Assembly (NCBI GenBank): GCA_964035795.1
Contig: OZ038325.1
Coordinates: 4,345,163-4,409,162 of the forward strand
Source of the DNA: Pterobdella sp. o SKG-2022
Taxonomy: Eukaryota; Annelida; Clitellata; Hirudinida; Piscicolidae
Reading direction: 5' to 3'
Length of the DNA stretch: 64,000 bases
Both the position numbers and the translations under genes were made by a program. A model generated the notes under the pieces. It ran no database searches, was not told where the DNA came from, and saw only the letters and a program-made list of their open reading frames with translations. Each line of letters starts with the position of its first letter. Position 1 is the first letter of the stretch. Below are positions 12,001 to 26,149 of this stretch, one piece after another.

Positions 12001-15000
12001 CCATGCGTACGCCTCTTCTAAGCCTGAAGAATTTACTGTCAATTTCGGTCCTGACAACAGATTTTGCATTACTATAGAGATGTTTTATAATGTTTATGTA
12101 TGTTTTATTAGAGCCTTGAGAACTGAGACTGTTTAGTAAAGGTTGAAGCTCTATGCTATCAAGCGCTTTTTCGTAGTCAACAAAAGCCATGCATAGCGGA
12201 AGCTGGTATTTGTGGGTTTTTTCTTGTAGTTGATTCACAACGTGAAGGTGATCAATTGTCAAATATCCTTTTCTAAATCCTGCTTGTTCCCGCGGTTGGT
12301 TTATCTGTGAGTCTAAACGTTGAAGGATGACGTTGGAGAAAACTTTGTAGGATAATAAGCCTATCGGTTGATAGTTCGAAACCTCAGTGGTACCTTTTTT
12401 TTGTGGATCAGCACTACTATCGCCTTCATCTATGAATTTATCACTTTTTCTTCTAAGCATTTATTATACAGCTCGGTAAGTGTTTCAATGATTGTATCTC
12501 CACCCAACTCTAAAGCAGCGTTTGTTACCATATCGTCTCTTGGTGAACTTCTGATTTTTAGCTTCTGGATTTCTCGTTGTACTTCGGATTTAAGTATGCT
12601 TGGAACTTTCTCATTTAATTTTTGAAATCTGAGTACCGTGTTTAGTGTAGGCTGTGTGGAGCTGAACTGGTCCCTGTAGTATTCGCTAAACAGATCTGCA
12701 AAGCGCTGTTTGTCGTAAGATGGAAAGCCATTTTCCTCTTTGATGCAAGTTAATTTCTTTTTCCCTGTGTCAAGCTTTTTTACTGCATCTTTGATGTTTT
12801 ATCGTTTTTTAATGGTATGCAGTAGTTGTTTCTCATTAAAAATGTCTATGTCATTTTAGTTCTGCTTGACGCTTAATTTTGCATAGTACTGCGTATTCGA
12901 CTTTTGTGATCGCTATGCCTAACCGCTTGTGGGTTTTTCGTTTATTCAGTAAAAACTTTGTTGCTGGTGGTAGCTTCTCGATTTTTTCTTTTTTCCTGCA
13001 ACTTTGACTGCCGCTGTGTTTATTATGTGTTATTTTTGCTTCTAAGGTGTCTATCGGGTCGTTTAGCTAAAGACTCTTGAAATTGCTTTGCAGCTGTGTT
13101 TTGAATTCTTGTTTATGTGCACTTAAGGTTTGAAGGTGTGGTCGTTTGTTACGTCTTACCATTCCTAAACGCTCCATTTTGATGTTTTTTGTTAGTTTTG
13201 CTCTTAATAACCTATGGTCACTTCTTGTGTTGAATTGGTTTATTACTGAAGCATTAGTAAATAATGAGGGTTTATATGATAGTGTGTAGTCAATTTTTTT
13301 TCATATATCTATTGAAACATTGCTGTAAAAGTAGTTAACCATTCTTTTAAGGGGAAATCCATTGAACTATAATCTTTCAGAACAAAATTATTTTTATAAA
13401 ATTTGGTTTACTCAATCAATTCATTCAGTCAATTTCCTTCATCAAATATTGATGAAGGAAGTTTTTTGTGGATCTTAAAAATTAATTTTAAAAAAATGCA
13501 TTTTTCACTTATCTTGAAAAATTTGGTAAGCAGTTTCGAAGATTTAGTAGATAATTAAGAAAGCATATATTATTTGTGTTATAGTTGGAATCATAACAAT
13601 AATAATTACTTTACAAGTTACAAAAAAAATAATTTCTACAGTATTAACCTTACTTATATTAAAAATAAATAAAAAATTTTAAAATCATTAATAAAAAATA
13701 AGAACAACATTAAAATCTTAATTTTATAAATAACAATAAAATTTACCTAATTAATAAAAACAACACTCAGATCTTTCGCGGTAAAGATGTGAGTTTGTTG
13801 TACAGTCAGTTGAAGATTTTTTTCAGCCACCTCACCATCGCCAAACCCCTCAGCAGCAGGAACTCCAGCATCGGTGGGTTGAGGTGCATCATTATCATTA
13901 CCCTTATTATGGGTTCAGTAAAGATAAATTAAAATAATGACAGGAGTAATAAAATCAGTACTACTAATGATAATAGTTTCAGTGATAATAATGCTAGTTT
14001 TACTAATAATATTAATAATAGTCTCATGCTATGAGACAAAAGACGTTGAACGAATATTAATTAATAATTTTACTAATGATAATAATACTTAATGATTGGA
14101 ATAACTAAATACGGTAAGCAGGGTAAATCGAAAAAAATGTGAATAATAAAAACAACAACAATAATAACCAAAAAAATCATTAAATAACAGAGTCATTTGT
14201 GGTGGCTGAGGACTTTCGACTACCACCAAACTACCACCCCCATCTCTTTAACACCTTCACACGCACACAACTATGTCGGTTTGCTCATGTAGTTGGCATA
14301 TATGAATATATGATGCGTAAGTACCTTAGACCTTGTTCATAATCGCAAGGTTTGGGGTTCAAATCCCGGTCTGAGCGACGGCTTAAGTGTCTCAGTTGCT
14401 TTATATGTATACTGTCTTCTCTACCTTTTATATACAAACAACACACACATACACAGATGAAGAGACGGCAAAAGACAGTGACGCAGACAGACATATAATT
14501 CCATTTATTGCTTGTGGTGATCTTTCTTCCTATGATTCAGACACTACTTATCCTTTAGAGGTGGTAATATCATATAACATTGAAAAGTATTGGTAATGTC
14601 ATGTGTAACTTATCACTGTTGTTTTTCGTTCAATATAACCTTGAACATCAACCATCTACTGATGTGTTCGCATATGACTAATATGGCCAATCTCCGCCAT
14701 GAAAGTTTAGGAACGAGGAATGCGAGGTAAAGAAGGCGTTATTGAGTGATGAATGTTTTCGTACGAGTTATTCTACCATTTTCAGCTTTTACAATCCTCC
14801 TTTGACTCCCAAACATTTGTCAACTGGCTTATTTTGTTTTTTTGCCATTGGCTTGTTCAGTGCTAGTTTTTCCCATTGCATATAGTGTATGTCGAAGTTT
14901 TTCAGAGGCCATGAGACTGTCTTTATAGAGCTACAGATGTCTTCCGCGTGAACGTTTGCCATTCTGTAACTACTCATGTGTTTTAAAGTTTGTTTAGTAT

Positions 15001-15746
15001 ACGGCTCTTTGACACTCGAGTGAACCAATGAAGTTGAGATTAAATTAACATCATATGGATACTATCAAACATGCCTCAGACAGTATCGCAGTTTGTTGCC
15101 ATTTTTTTCAATATTTTGTCGAAAAGAAAAGTGTGAAAGTGTTTAGAATCATGGCATGACGTCTCCAGCGCAGTTTCCACATGCGCACAGCAAGGTTGGC
15201 AGAACTGACTCACGATAAACATCCATTTTTGTTTGTTTTTTGATGTCTCTTATTCTACACTTTTGCCAAGTTCAAACACTGCACAATCTCTAACAAATCT
15301 GGCTCCAACTTAGTCATCAATTACCAATTTTCTAAGAGAAGTACTACAAAATTTCTCGCGTCATTCAGTCTTTGTCTTTTGGTAATAGTGTTTAGTTGTG
15401 TATGTTTTTCCTGAAGAAGACTAAAGCATGACTTATGGTTTTCATTGTATCAAATGAATATCTGCTGCACTGAAACTGCTAAGCCTTTTCTCACCACGAC
15501 TATAACTAATACTACCATGAATTTTTATTTTATATTAAAACTGCCACTATTATTATTTTTTCCATTGTTTTTTTAAGACTAAATAAATGACTTTTACATT
15601 TACATATATAATAAATGGTGATAAAGGTAAAGGAAGGTGAGGAATACAGAAGCAAAGACAGTGTGCAATCACCTATCAACCCACCTTACCAACACGCTTG
15701 CCAAGTCAAAAGAGATAACAAGCTAGCCAAGGAAGCTAATTTATAG
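9094..15746 (+). CDS. FTSJ1: tRNA (cytidine-32/guanosine-34) 2'-O-methyltransferase, complete 11-exon gene
   Basis: The enzyme methylates the 2'-O of positions 32 and 34 in the tRNA anticodon loop using S-adenosylmethionine (FTSJ1/Trm7 family; cytosolic). Exons: 9094-9134, 9418-9497, 9722-9833, 9903-10023, 10392-10470, 10697-10749, 10914-10967, 13771-13873, 14191-14278, 14491-14560, 15627-15746. All phases close and give 306 residues, against about 330 in human FTSJ1. The N-terminus [14 protein letters not shown] matches the family start. Motifs: [23 protein letters not shown] (SAM-binding loop), [36 protein letters not shown] and RNSSIE. The catalytic K-D-K-E tetrad is present at K28, D140, K180 and E215. 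The C-terminus has [14 protein letters not shown] and [11 protein letters not shown], also typical. The 9834-9902 intron is only 69 nt and its acceptor could also be a few bases downstream. AATAAA at 15856 is a candidate poly(A) signal. Confidence 0.93.
10812..10885 (+). repeat. (GATA)n-like microsatellite in FTSJ1 intron 6
   Basis: Imperfect GATA/GACA repeats lie just upstream of FTSJ1 exon 7 (acceptor at 10913). Confidence 0.85.
11150..13345 (-). mobile_element. LINE with APE endonuclease tail and RT, antisense in FTSJ1 intron 7
   Basis: On the minus strand from 13345 downward one reads the end of an APE endonuclease ([22 protein letters not shown]), a linker, then the [54 protein letters not shown] (motif A), [10 protein letters not shown] (decayed GVRQGD), and near 11900 [13 protein letters not shown] (motif C) with [10 protein letters not shown]. 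The tail at 11150-11180 is (AAT)n on the minus strand. The 5' end is missing and several stops and frameshifts break the frame. The element lies wholly inside FTSJ1 intron 10968-13770 and runs against the gene. The clade is not certain; an RTE-like identity is possible. Confidence 0.85.
14310..14385 (+). repeat. tRNA-derived SINE-like piece in FTSJ1 intron 9
   Basis: It contains a perfect RNA polymerase III B-box, GGTTCAAATCC, followed by CGGTCTGAG. The A-box side is degenerate. It shares the B-box plus the following GGTCTG with the minus-strand copy at 51290-51390, so both likely belong to one SINE family. Confidence 0.5.
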
Positions 15747-16154
15747 CTTTTACTTTATTGCTATTATATTCATTTTTTTGTTTTTCAATATTTTTTTCTT
15801 TTCTCAAATAGTTAGCATTATTTTATTACTAATGCCAGCAACTCAAAAATGGTTTAATAAAAATGATGTTAGGAGTTAAAAATTGGAAATTAGCAGTGTA
15901 TAAAATTGCCAAAGATTTTTTGTAAATTTAAGTTATTTTGGTCAAATAAAACCGGATTTCAAATTTTGGTATCTATCTCTTATAATTACCAAGTTTTTCT
16001 CATTTTTACATGTTCATTATTAAAATATTAGGATTTTCAAACATATTTTATATCAAGTGTTTGTAAGTTCTATTACATGTAGATTTTCAAGGATATTCTG
16101 GAGTTTTTCTTCAATGAAAAATACTGGGTTTTAATTTATAACTAAGTTATAACG
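15747..16154. other. FTSJ1 3' flank
   Basis: AT-rich 3' UTR/spacer with AATAAA at 15856-15861. No coding segment is recognised. Confidence 0.4.
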
Positions 16155-17560
16155 TGTCTTGTCACTTATTGGTCTTTCCATCAGCCCCGACAAATCGGAG
16201 ATCATCAACATAGGTTGTACTCCTGATAAGTTCGAATTAGCAATAAGATGCATCAATGGCGTGTTACCCGGTGTTCGTATCACCCATCCTGCCAATTTAC
16301 AGATTTTAGGCTCACCGATACTTGAATCTGGTATTAAGAATACTCTGCAAAAAGCGGTCTATTCTTTTGCAAATGTCCTCACGTCTATTGCTAATCGATT
16401 CTCATCCGGCTCTCTTTCTATTACGTAATTGTTTTTCTATACCTAAACTTTTATATATATTACGTTCTGCGCCTTGTTATGAGTCACCCGATGAATTGGT
16501 CCAAATTGACGGCATACTTCGTAAGTGTGCCGTTGACATATGTAATGTCCACTTTGATGGCACAGGCTGGCGCATTGCTACCTTGCCTATTCGATTTAAA
16601 GGTTTAGGTTTACGGTCAGTTTCTGATATTTACGAAGTTGCATTTTTGGCCTCTATGCACGCTACCGAAGGTTTAGTCAAAAAAATTCTTTCAAACCTTT
16701 CCGAATCTCTGACAATTCTTTGGCGGTTCGTGTGCTATCCTGGAATAAACGTAACTTTGTTTTACCTGAAACCAAATTTTCGAAACTTCGGTGAGATCAA
16801 ATAAATTGTAAAATAATTTCTGAACACTTAAAAACGTCCCTCGACCAGCATCGTTTAGCTTGTTTTCTTGCGGCCTCTCAACCCCACACTGGTGCTTGGC
16901 TTACTGCACTTCCTGCTTCATCTTTAAGCAACCTGCTTTCAAACGTTTGTCTCCGTTACTCTGTGGCTCTCTGTACTGGCTCTAACGTGTATCAAAATTT
17001 CACTTGTCGCTGTGGTGAAGAGGTTGATAAGTTTGGGCTGCATCCTCTTTCATGTGTTAAAAGCGAAGGTCGTTATTCTCGTCATTGTGCTTTAAATGAC
17101 ATTGTGTTTTGAGCTTTAAGCGTCGCTGACTTCAATTCAATCCTTGAGCCTTCCGGTCTCGACTTTGACGCTAGTAAAAGACCCGACGGCATCACTGTTT
17201 GTCCGTATAAAGAAGGAAAGTTCTAAACTTGGAATGTCACCTGTACGGACACGTTTTCTGCATCCACATCTCTCAATTCGGCAGTCTCTCCAGGCTCTTC
17301 TGCTCATAATGCGGAGATTTCGAAAATCGGCAAATACGCATTTCTTCAGCCCCGTTATTTGTTCACTCCTGTAGCGGTTGAGACTTCTGGGGTTTTTGGC
17401 CCAGTCACTAAAAGTTTATTATTAGAACTGGGCAACAAAATGTCAAGCTGGAGAAAAGTTGGCTTTTTCAACGCTTGTCGATCACGATTGTCAGAGGTAA
17501 CTACCTGAGCCTTAGCATGTCCTGCAAAGCTGGCAAGGCACATGAAGACGCAACCATGAA
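16155..17560 (+). mobile_element. C-terminal fragment of a non-LTR retrotransposon ORF
   Basis: The translation jumps among frames but is continuous in homology: GLSISPDKSEIINIG (RT thumb start), LFLLRNCFSIPKLLYILRS, RFKGLGLRSVSDIYEVAFLA near 16590-16660, TCRCGEEVDKFGLHPLSC (zinc-finger-like Cys/His cluster) near 17000-17060, SRHCALNDIV, LEPSGLDFDASKRPDGI near 17140-17190, and VAVETSGVFGP near 17370-17405. The RPDG stretch after the Cys/His cluster resembles the layout of elements carrying a restriction-like endonuclease (inference). The polymerase core is missing upstream, and stops and shifts at about 16425, 17112 and 17215 make it inactive. Confidence 0.75.
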
Positions 17561-18000
17561 GGTGTAAATCAGTTTAAGTGAATATTGCCTGGAGATTGAC
17601 AGTTTCTACAAAAATTGAAATCTGCACTTATTATTTTGTTAAAACAATATTTTTATTGATAGTTTTTTTCAAACTTATTGTTGAATAGAGGCAAGTTTTC
17701 GTGTTAAAAAAAAAGTTAAAAGTAGTAATAGTAGTTATAATATTGACAGTATAAACGGAAATAATAATACAAGTACTATTAATGATAACAGTAATATTAA
17801 CCCTATGGTACAATCAATCAGCTTTGTAGGCGTAAATTATATTGAATAGTTATCTTTGATGGCAAAGAATTGAAAAATTCACGTCAACTTGTAATTTAAT
17901 GTAAATTTGTTTTTGAGCGTAGTTTGAAAAACTTGCTAAAAATATAATGTAGTGGAAATGCGTACAAAAAATCTAAATACTTTTTTTCATGAAATTGAAG
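17561..18000. other. Non-coding spacer before MPPE1-like gene
   Basis: AT-rich sequence with no homology recognised on either strand. Confidence 0.35.
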
Positions 18001-18003
18001 AGA

Positions 18004-18112
18004 GTGACTACAGATAAATAGTTTAGTTCTCTATCAACTGAGCTACACGGATTGAAAAGGGTGACTGCAGATAAATAGTCTAGTTCTCTATCAACTGAGC
18101 TACACGGCCCAG
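18004..18112 (-). repeat. Tandem pair of tRNA-head-like sequences
   Basis: Two direct copies with a 57-bp period (starts 18004 and 18061) differ at few positions. On the minus strand each reads GTGTAGCTCAGTTGATAGAG (A-box-like D arm), then CTAGACTATTTATCTG (anticodon-arm-like). No T arm or acceptor closure follows, so these are not complete tRNA genes. They are best read as tRNA-derived repeat heads duplicated in tandem. Confidence 0.55.
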
Positions 18113-18417
18113 CTTATAGTTAGATTTTGCGCAAAAAATTTTTGTTTATATAAGTTTATTAATTGATGAAATTTTTTTTTGAAAAATTTAAACTATAATT
18201 CAATTTTAAATGTTCATCACCATAACAACAAAAATTGAAAAAGATATTAAAGTTTTAAAAAAATATTTTAGTTGAACGCTTTGATTCAAGTTCACCTGTA
18301 GTAGTATTGGATACAAAACAAACTGAACGATTTTTAAAAATTTTCGAAAAAATTTTAAGATCCAGTCCGATAACAACAAGAAAATTAGAATAATGTAAAC
18401 ATTTAAACAGCAAAAAA

Positions 18418-21414
<2,997 letters not shown>

Positions 21415-21919
21415 GTGTGTTAAAAACAATCGTGAAAATTAAATAAAAATAGTAGTAGTAGTAGCACCAGTAGTAGCAGTAGTAGTAGTAGTAATAAAAG
21501 TTTGTAATCATCATAATGCGAGTTTGACTTACAAAAAGCTCCGCATTTGTCAAGTCGTGTTTGATTTGAATTATAATAATTTTAATAATATTTAATACGA
21601 ATGGTAGCTATAATTCTCTATATTATTTGCAGCCTTCTTTCATAAAATGCCACAAGTGCTGGGAAGGTAATCAACTTTTACAATTAAATATATTTATTTA
21701 TCTATGTAGAAAAATGCTCATAGTAATGTTTCCAGTACCTCAACTACAGAGGAAGTTCACGCTTAGTTTAGAAAGCGTAAGGTTTTTATCACTGACCAAT
21801 AGGGTTGAAGCCGAAAGGACCAAGTAAGCGTAGTGCTTGTTTTCGGCTACTGCGTTAAATAATCTTGTAATTTATTAGTGCTTTATTTTGTAGTGGATTT
21901 TCAATGAAATTTGTGTCAA

Positions 21920-22560
21920 AAAGTTAAGCAAGTATTTGTTATGACACCAACTCTGTTTATCATAGCCTTTGCTATAATGCTTTTCGATGCTTTTTCCAAA
22001 ACTAATTTTGGCATTACAGAAACAATGGCCACTTTTTTGATCTTTTGCATCTGAAAACTAAGACCAAAGTTCTTGAAACGCTCAAGAGATCTTCTGCTTA
22101 TGGATGCTTACGCACTTGCAGCACTGAATGAGTTTCAAAAGCTACCAGCAGTTTGAATTCAGCAGCAAAAACTTTTGGCTTATCAGTCAGTAATGCACCA
22201 ACCGTTAACTGGTGTCTTTTGATCCTAATATTGCAGTGGGGGATGTAGCTTTAAAAAAATTGGAAGCTTCAGCTAACTAGAAAGTTGCATCTCTTCAACA
22301 TGCAGTGTGTATCAAAAAGTCTGTGACAAACTGTTGAAAGCTGAAGTTCTTTTGGAGACTCAAAAAAGGCTGTGAGCTCAGCGTGGCATGAGGCTGAAAG
22401 CCAAAACAGTAGTTTATTTAGGGTTTTGAGACTTAGACTCTGCACAGGAAACAAATAAGACTCGTTCCATCTTCAATTTTCATGTGAGGTCATAGAGATG
22501 AGCAGAATTCAAAACAATGAAATGCATGGCAAGGTGGTTTACCTGGTGTAAAATTATACA
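21920..22560 (+). mobile_element. Decayed LINE reverse transcriptase fragment
   Basis: In mixed frames the RT palm-to-thumb order is readable: TPTLFIIAFAIMLFDAF (motif B side), LFDLLHLKTKTKVLET, a ruined YADD box reading LLLMDAYALAALNE near 22095-22130, SLNSAAKTFGLSVS near 22155-22195, then DPNIAVGDVALKKLEAS near 22215-22275. The catalytic aspartate pair is lost and stops are frequent, so it is dead. It lies on the same strand as, and just beyond, the last recognisable MPPE1-like exon. It may have interrupted the 3' end of that gene (inference). Confidence 0.6.
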
Positions 22561-22867
22561 TGGTGAGAGCTCACCTGTGGTGGATAGAGCACCTCAAACG
22601 GAGGAAGGATGCAAGAACTTCGAAAACGTTATTCTTTCTGGAGTTTGTTTCTGGGACGAAGAAAATTGTAGTCTCGAAAAAGGTTACACTGTCATTAAGT
22701 TTTTCAACTGTGTGCTACATCCCTTTTATGAATTCAAAAAACCTGCTATAAACCGAATCGCATGTTTTTTAGCTGTTCACAAAGAAGTTGGTGCTTTGAA
22801 AAATGTAGGTAAAAATAAGAGTGGGAAAATGGAAAGAAAAAAAAGAAGAAGAACGATTTGGTATTGA
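22517..22867 (+). other. Unassigned 116-codon open frame
   Basis: An open frame with ATG at 22517 and a fairly mixed composition (Cys, Trp, Phe, Lys; basic C-terminus GKMERKKRRR). It resembles no family I recognise. It starts inside the tail of the LINE relic at 21920-22560, so its first part may be LINE-derived. No splice context or start context decides whether it is expressed. Confidence 0.2.
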
Positions 22868-22869
22868 GC

Positions 22870-24148
22870 ATCGTATGGCCAGTTTGATAACCTGTGTGCG
22901 TCTGAGTACGCATTATGAGCTTATGAAAGGAGTCATTGACGACTTCCTACACAGCTCATGACGTTTGAAACGTTTGTTAAAAATTAAATTAATAGGCAAC
23001 ACATCACAGAGCAGTTTGTAATTTCTAACCTTTTGCCACGCACCAGGGTTCAACAGTCGAAGGTCGCGTTACATGATAGGAGACTCTATAATAACAGCCA
23101 ACATATCTGATAAAAAAAACATATACCAGGTATTAACCATTTCATTGTATTTATACCATAAAATATTAATTTCAATTGTATTAAAAACCAGCTACTTATC
23201 ATTTTAATTTTATTAACAAGAATATATTGAATTCTTCTACAAACATGTATTAGTGTTTAACAACAAAAGTCATATATATAAATAGCCCTCACGTGGTCAC
23301 TCCTTAGGCGCACGGCATGTCCGAGTTCAGTACATACCCTCATATTATAAAAAAATTACCTACTACGTGCCACTGACTATATATATATTTGACTTATAGT
23401 CTTTTCTTGTTGTAGTTATCAAAGTATTCCGTTGAAGTTTTATTCTACTCGTTATTCTTTCTGTTTGTTTCTTTGGCCAATAAAGTATTCCTAGTTTTAT
23501 TCTATCTTGTCAATAGATTTTTTGCGTTGAGAAACCACTAGGAAAGGTATTACAACGTGTATCGTGTATTGCTATCATATATATGTTGATTTTGTCAAGC
23601 CAATGTGAAATAACATTTTTGAACACTGAATGTTTTTATTATGAAGTACGAAGCTTTCCGTTAACCGTGTAACATTTTCAACGTGGAAATTTTAAAATTT
23701 TTTGAACTTATAATGAAAACAGTGCACAAAAATTTTTTATATACATGTTATAAGAAAATTCAATCTATTAACCGTGAATGTTGTTAAATTTGTTGTAGTC
23801 AATCAATCAAATCCATTTTATAGCCCGTTTTCCTCTAACAAGGGTTAGGCTTTTGGAAAGATCTCTCAAAGTTGGCCTTTCCATTCAGAGCGATTAAGGG
23901 GATCTGCACAAATCATGCTTAGCTTTTTTTTTGTCCTTCAATAAAAATTTGTTCCAAGTTTTTTCCGGCTTTCCAGGTTTCTTGCAAAAATCTTACTCCA
24001 ACTTTCGCACCTGCGAAATCCAGCTTCATTCTGTTGGTACCTAAAATTACCTCGAAATTCTGAAATTAGAAAGAAAAGAGTCAGAACGAACGATAAACTT
24101 TGCACATCCAGCGAATCATGGCTAGGCCATTTCCTTTAATCCATTAAC
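22870..24148. other. Spacer, no gene seen
   Basis: AT-rich sequence. The only recognisable item is the dispersed repeat at 23812-23872. Confidence 0.4.
23812..23872 (+). repeat. Dispersed repeat (TAGCCCGTTTTCCT motif), copy 2
   Basis: It matches 4590-4650 over about 55 bp, including TCAATCAA, TTTTATAGCCCGTTTTCCT, a short variable part and AAGGGTT. Confidence 0.5.
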
Positions 24149-24149
24149 G

Positions 24150-25340
24150 CCCAGGTTCTCGTATACGCATCAATTTTTTTTAAATTTCAAAACCTTATTG
24201 AAAAAAAATTTTTAAATAATTTACCATGTTACAGGGGTGTCTCCTCTAGGTGACACTGGCACAGGCGACATAAAGCAATAATTATAGATTTCTTCAATAT
24301 GAGTTTTTTCTAAGTTTTTTTATTCTATGAGAAAAAAAATTTTGAAAGCTTATTAGGTTTATTTAAAAAACTTTCCAACTTATAAACTGATTTTATAAAG
24401 TACATAACTGTGATTCATTTAGCATGGAACTCGTACCAACAGCTTATATGAAGTGCTACTTTACACTTAGTACATCTGATTCTTGTATGTTTATGACTAT
24501 GTAAAAATCTCATTTGACTGCAAGATTTTTCTGCATGGTCCATCTTTTCTTACGAAAGGCGGTACATGTGTGCGTGCTTTCGATCCGCATTGTTGGCTTG
24601 CTTTGCAGGTGTTTCGTACATTCATAAAAAGAACTGCACAATGTGTCTTCGATATTCACAAAGAAATTTTTTTCAAGTCTGTGTGAATTTCATGCATTCT
24701 AAGATGCAGCATCTATTCTATATGAAAATAATGTAAACCCTCATTTTTCCTTCGAAAGACCCTTTCTGGGCATGAACGCTTTGATCAAAAAGATCGACTC
24801 CTCCCATAAGGTGTACATTGTAACAATTTTGGTACATGTAAGAGCAATTTTTTTTCTTTTTTCATAAATTTTAGCAAATCTGTTAACATTTTAAAAAGTA
24901 TGGATTGCATAGGCATTTGATGCTAACGTTACCGCATCTTTCCACGCTATGACTGTGAGATTATCTGATAGACCATATTCATTGTAACCTGTTTTATTTA
25001 AATCTTTTGAAGTCAAAGAACATTTTTCTTCGATTTTGTTTGCGCCAAAATGATCTAATTCAGTTAACCTGTCCAACAAAGTTGAACTTTGTTGATAAAA
25101 AATGTCAAAATAAAGATTATAGAATTTGTTTTGTGGTAAAACCGAAATCATTTTGAAACTACTGGAACCCCCAAACTAAAAGTTTTTTGTTCAGATGGTG
25201 GAATTGGTTCTTCTTCTTGATAAGAGATCAAATGCATTTATTACCCGGTAGATATGCATAAGAACCATACTTAATATCCAAAATCAATTGGCTTTCGCGT
25301 ATATGTTGTTTCCCCGCATGTTTGCCATAATAATCAATCA
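24150..25340 (-). mobile_element. piggyBac-family transposase relic
   Basis: Minus-strand homology to the piggyBac DDE transposase runs in order: KYGSYAYLPGNKC near 25215-25260, NKFYNLYFDIFYQQSSTLLD then VTLASNAYAI (25151-24891), NVHLMGGVDLFDQSVHA near 24830-24775 (the conserved GGVDLFDQ box), YRRHIVQ, and finally a Cys/His-rich tail RCTKCKVALHISCWYEFH near 24490-24435. Stops and shifts interrupt the frame, so it is inactive. At 24151 a TTAA, the target site of the family, is followed by CGCCCAGGTTCTCGTATACG, which looks like a terminal inverted repeat end. The matching upstream end was not identified, so the right border is approximate. Confidence 0.75.
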
Positions 25341-26149
25341 ATGTTTTATTTATGTAGTAATTTTTTTTTATTTTAATCGTTTTAAAAAATTGTTTTGAAA
25401 AGATTTATTTAATAGTGTAAAAAAGAAGGTAAGTTTGGCAAATTTGTCTTCTAAAAGAAGTTGAGAATTATCACATGTAGATACCTGGGAATTTCAAAAA
25501 ACCTTTTTCTTCTCATTGCGGATGAAACTACTTCATTAAGGGTGTTTTTTTTAATTTCCCAAAAATTTTTACGTTTTTGAAGCAAGCATTTCTTTTCAAA
25601 AAATGAACTGCTATGTAAACTCGTGTTTTTTCTTCATTAGGATGGTTTTTTTGCATTGCATATTTGTTCGACATAGTAACAATAAAAAAATAATTTCATC
25701 AGTAAAAACTGCTTTACAAGCTTCTAGTATAATAAAAAGTAGTTTTTGCTGAATATGAATTAGTGTTGGCGTGAATATATTTTATTTTCATCCAACTACG
25801 TCAAAACATCAAAAGTGAAAAAAGTGCCAGTGGAACCTATAGGTCACACCTACTTTTAAATCTTATCTAATTAATTTTTTTATTTAGTTCATGTTTTTTC
25901 ATTGAAAATTTTAGAATGAAGTATATTTTATATTAAAAAAATTTTTTTTATGAAATAAAAGTAAGATTTCATTTTATTTGAAGTCAATTCTTAAAGGGTG
26001 TGCACACTGAGATTTTTGCTTAGGGTTGCTTGTTTCAAACTGAAATCTTTATATGAAAAAATAGAGTGAGGTTGTCAAATAATGAAAATAAACAATAAAA
26101 AGAATAAAATAATTTTTCTTGATTTTATATTGGATTTTAAACTGAGTGT
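25341..26149. other. Spacer between transposon relics
   Basis: Very AT-rich. It may include the N-terminal part or the end of the piggyBac relic, but no motif is recognisable. Confidence 0.35.

Noticed and set aside
14789..15028. 79-codon minus-strand open frame in FTSJ1 intron 10
   Set aside because: No family resemblance and no conserved motif; left unannotated.
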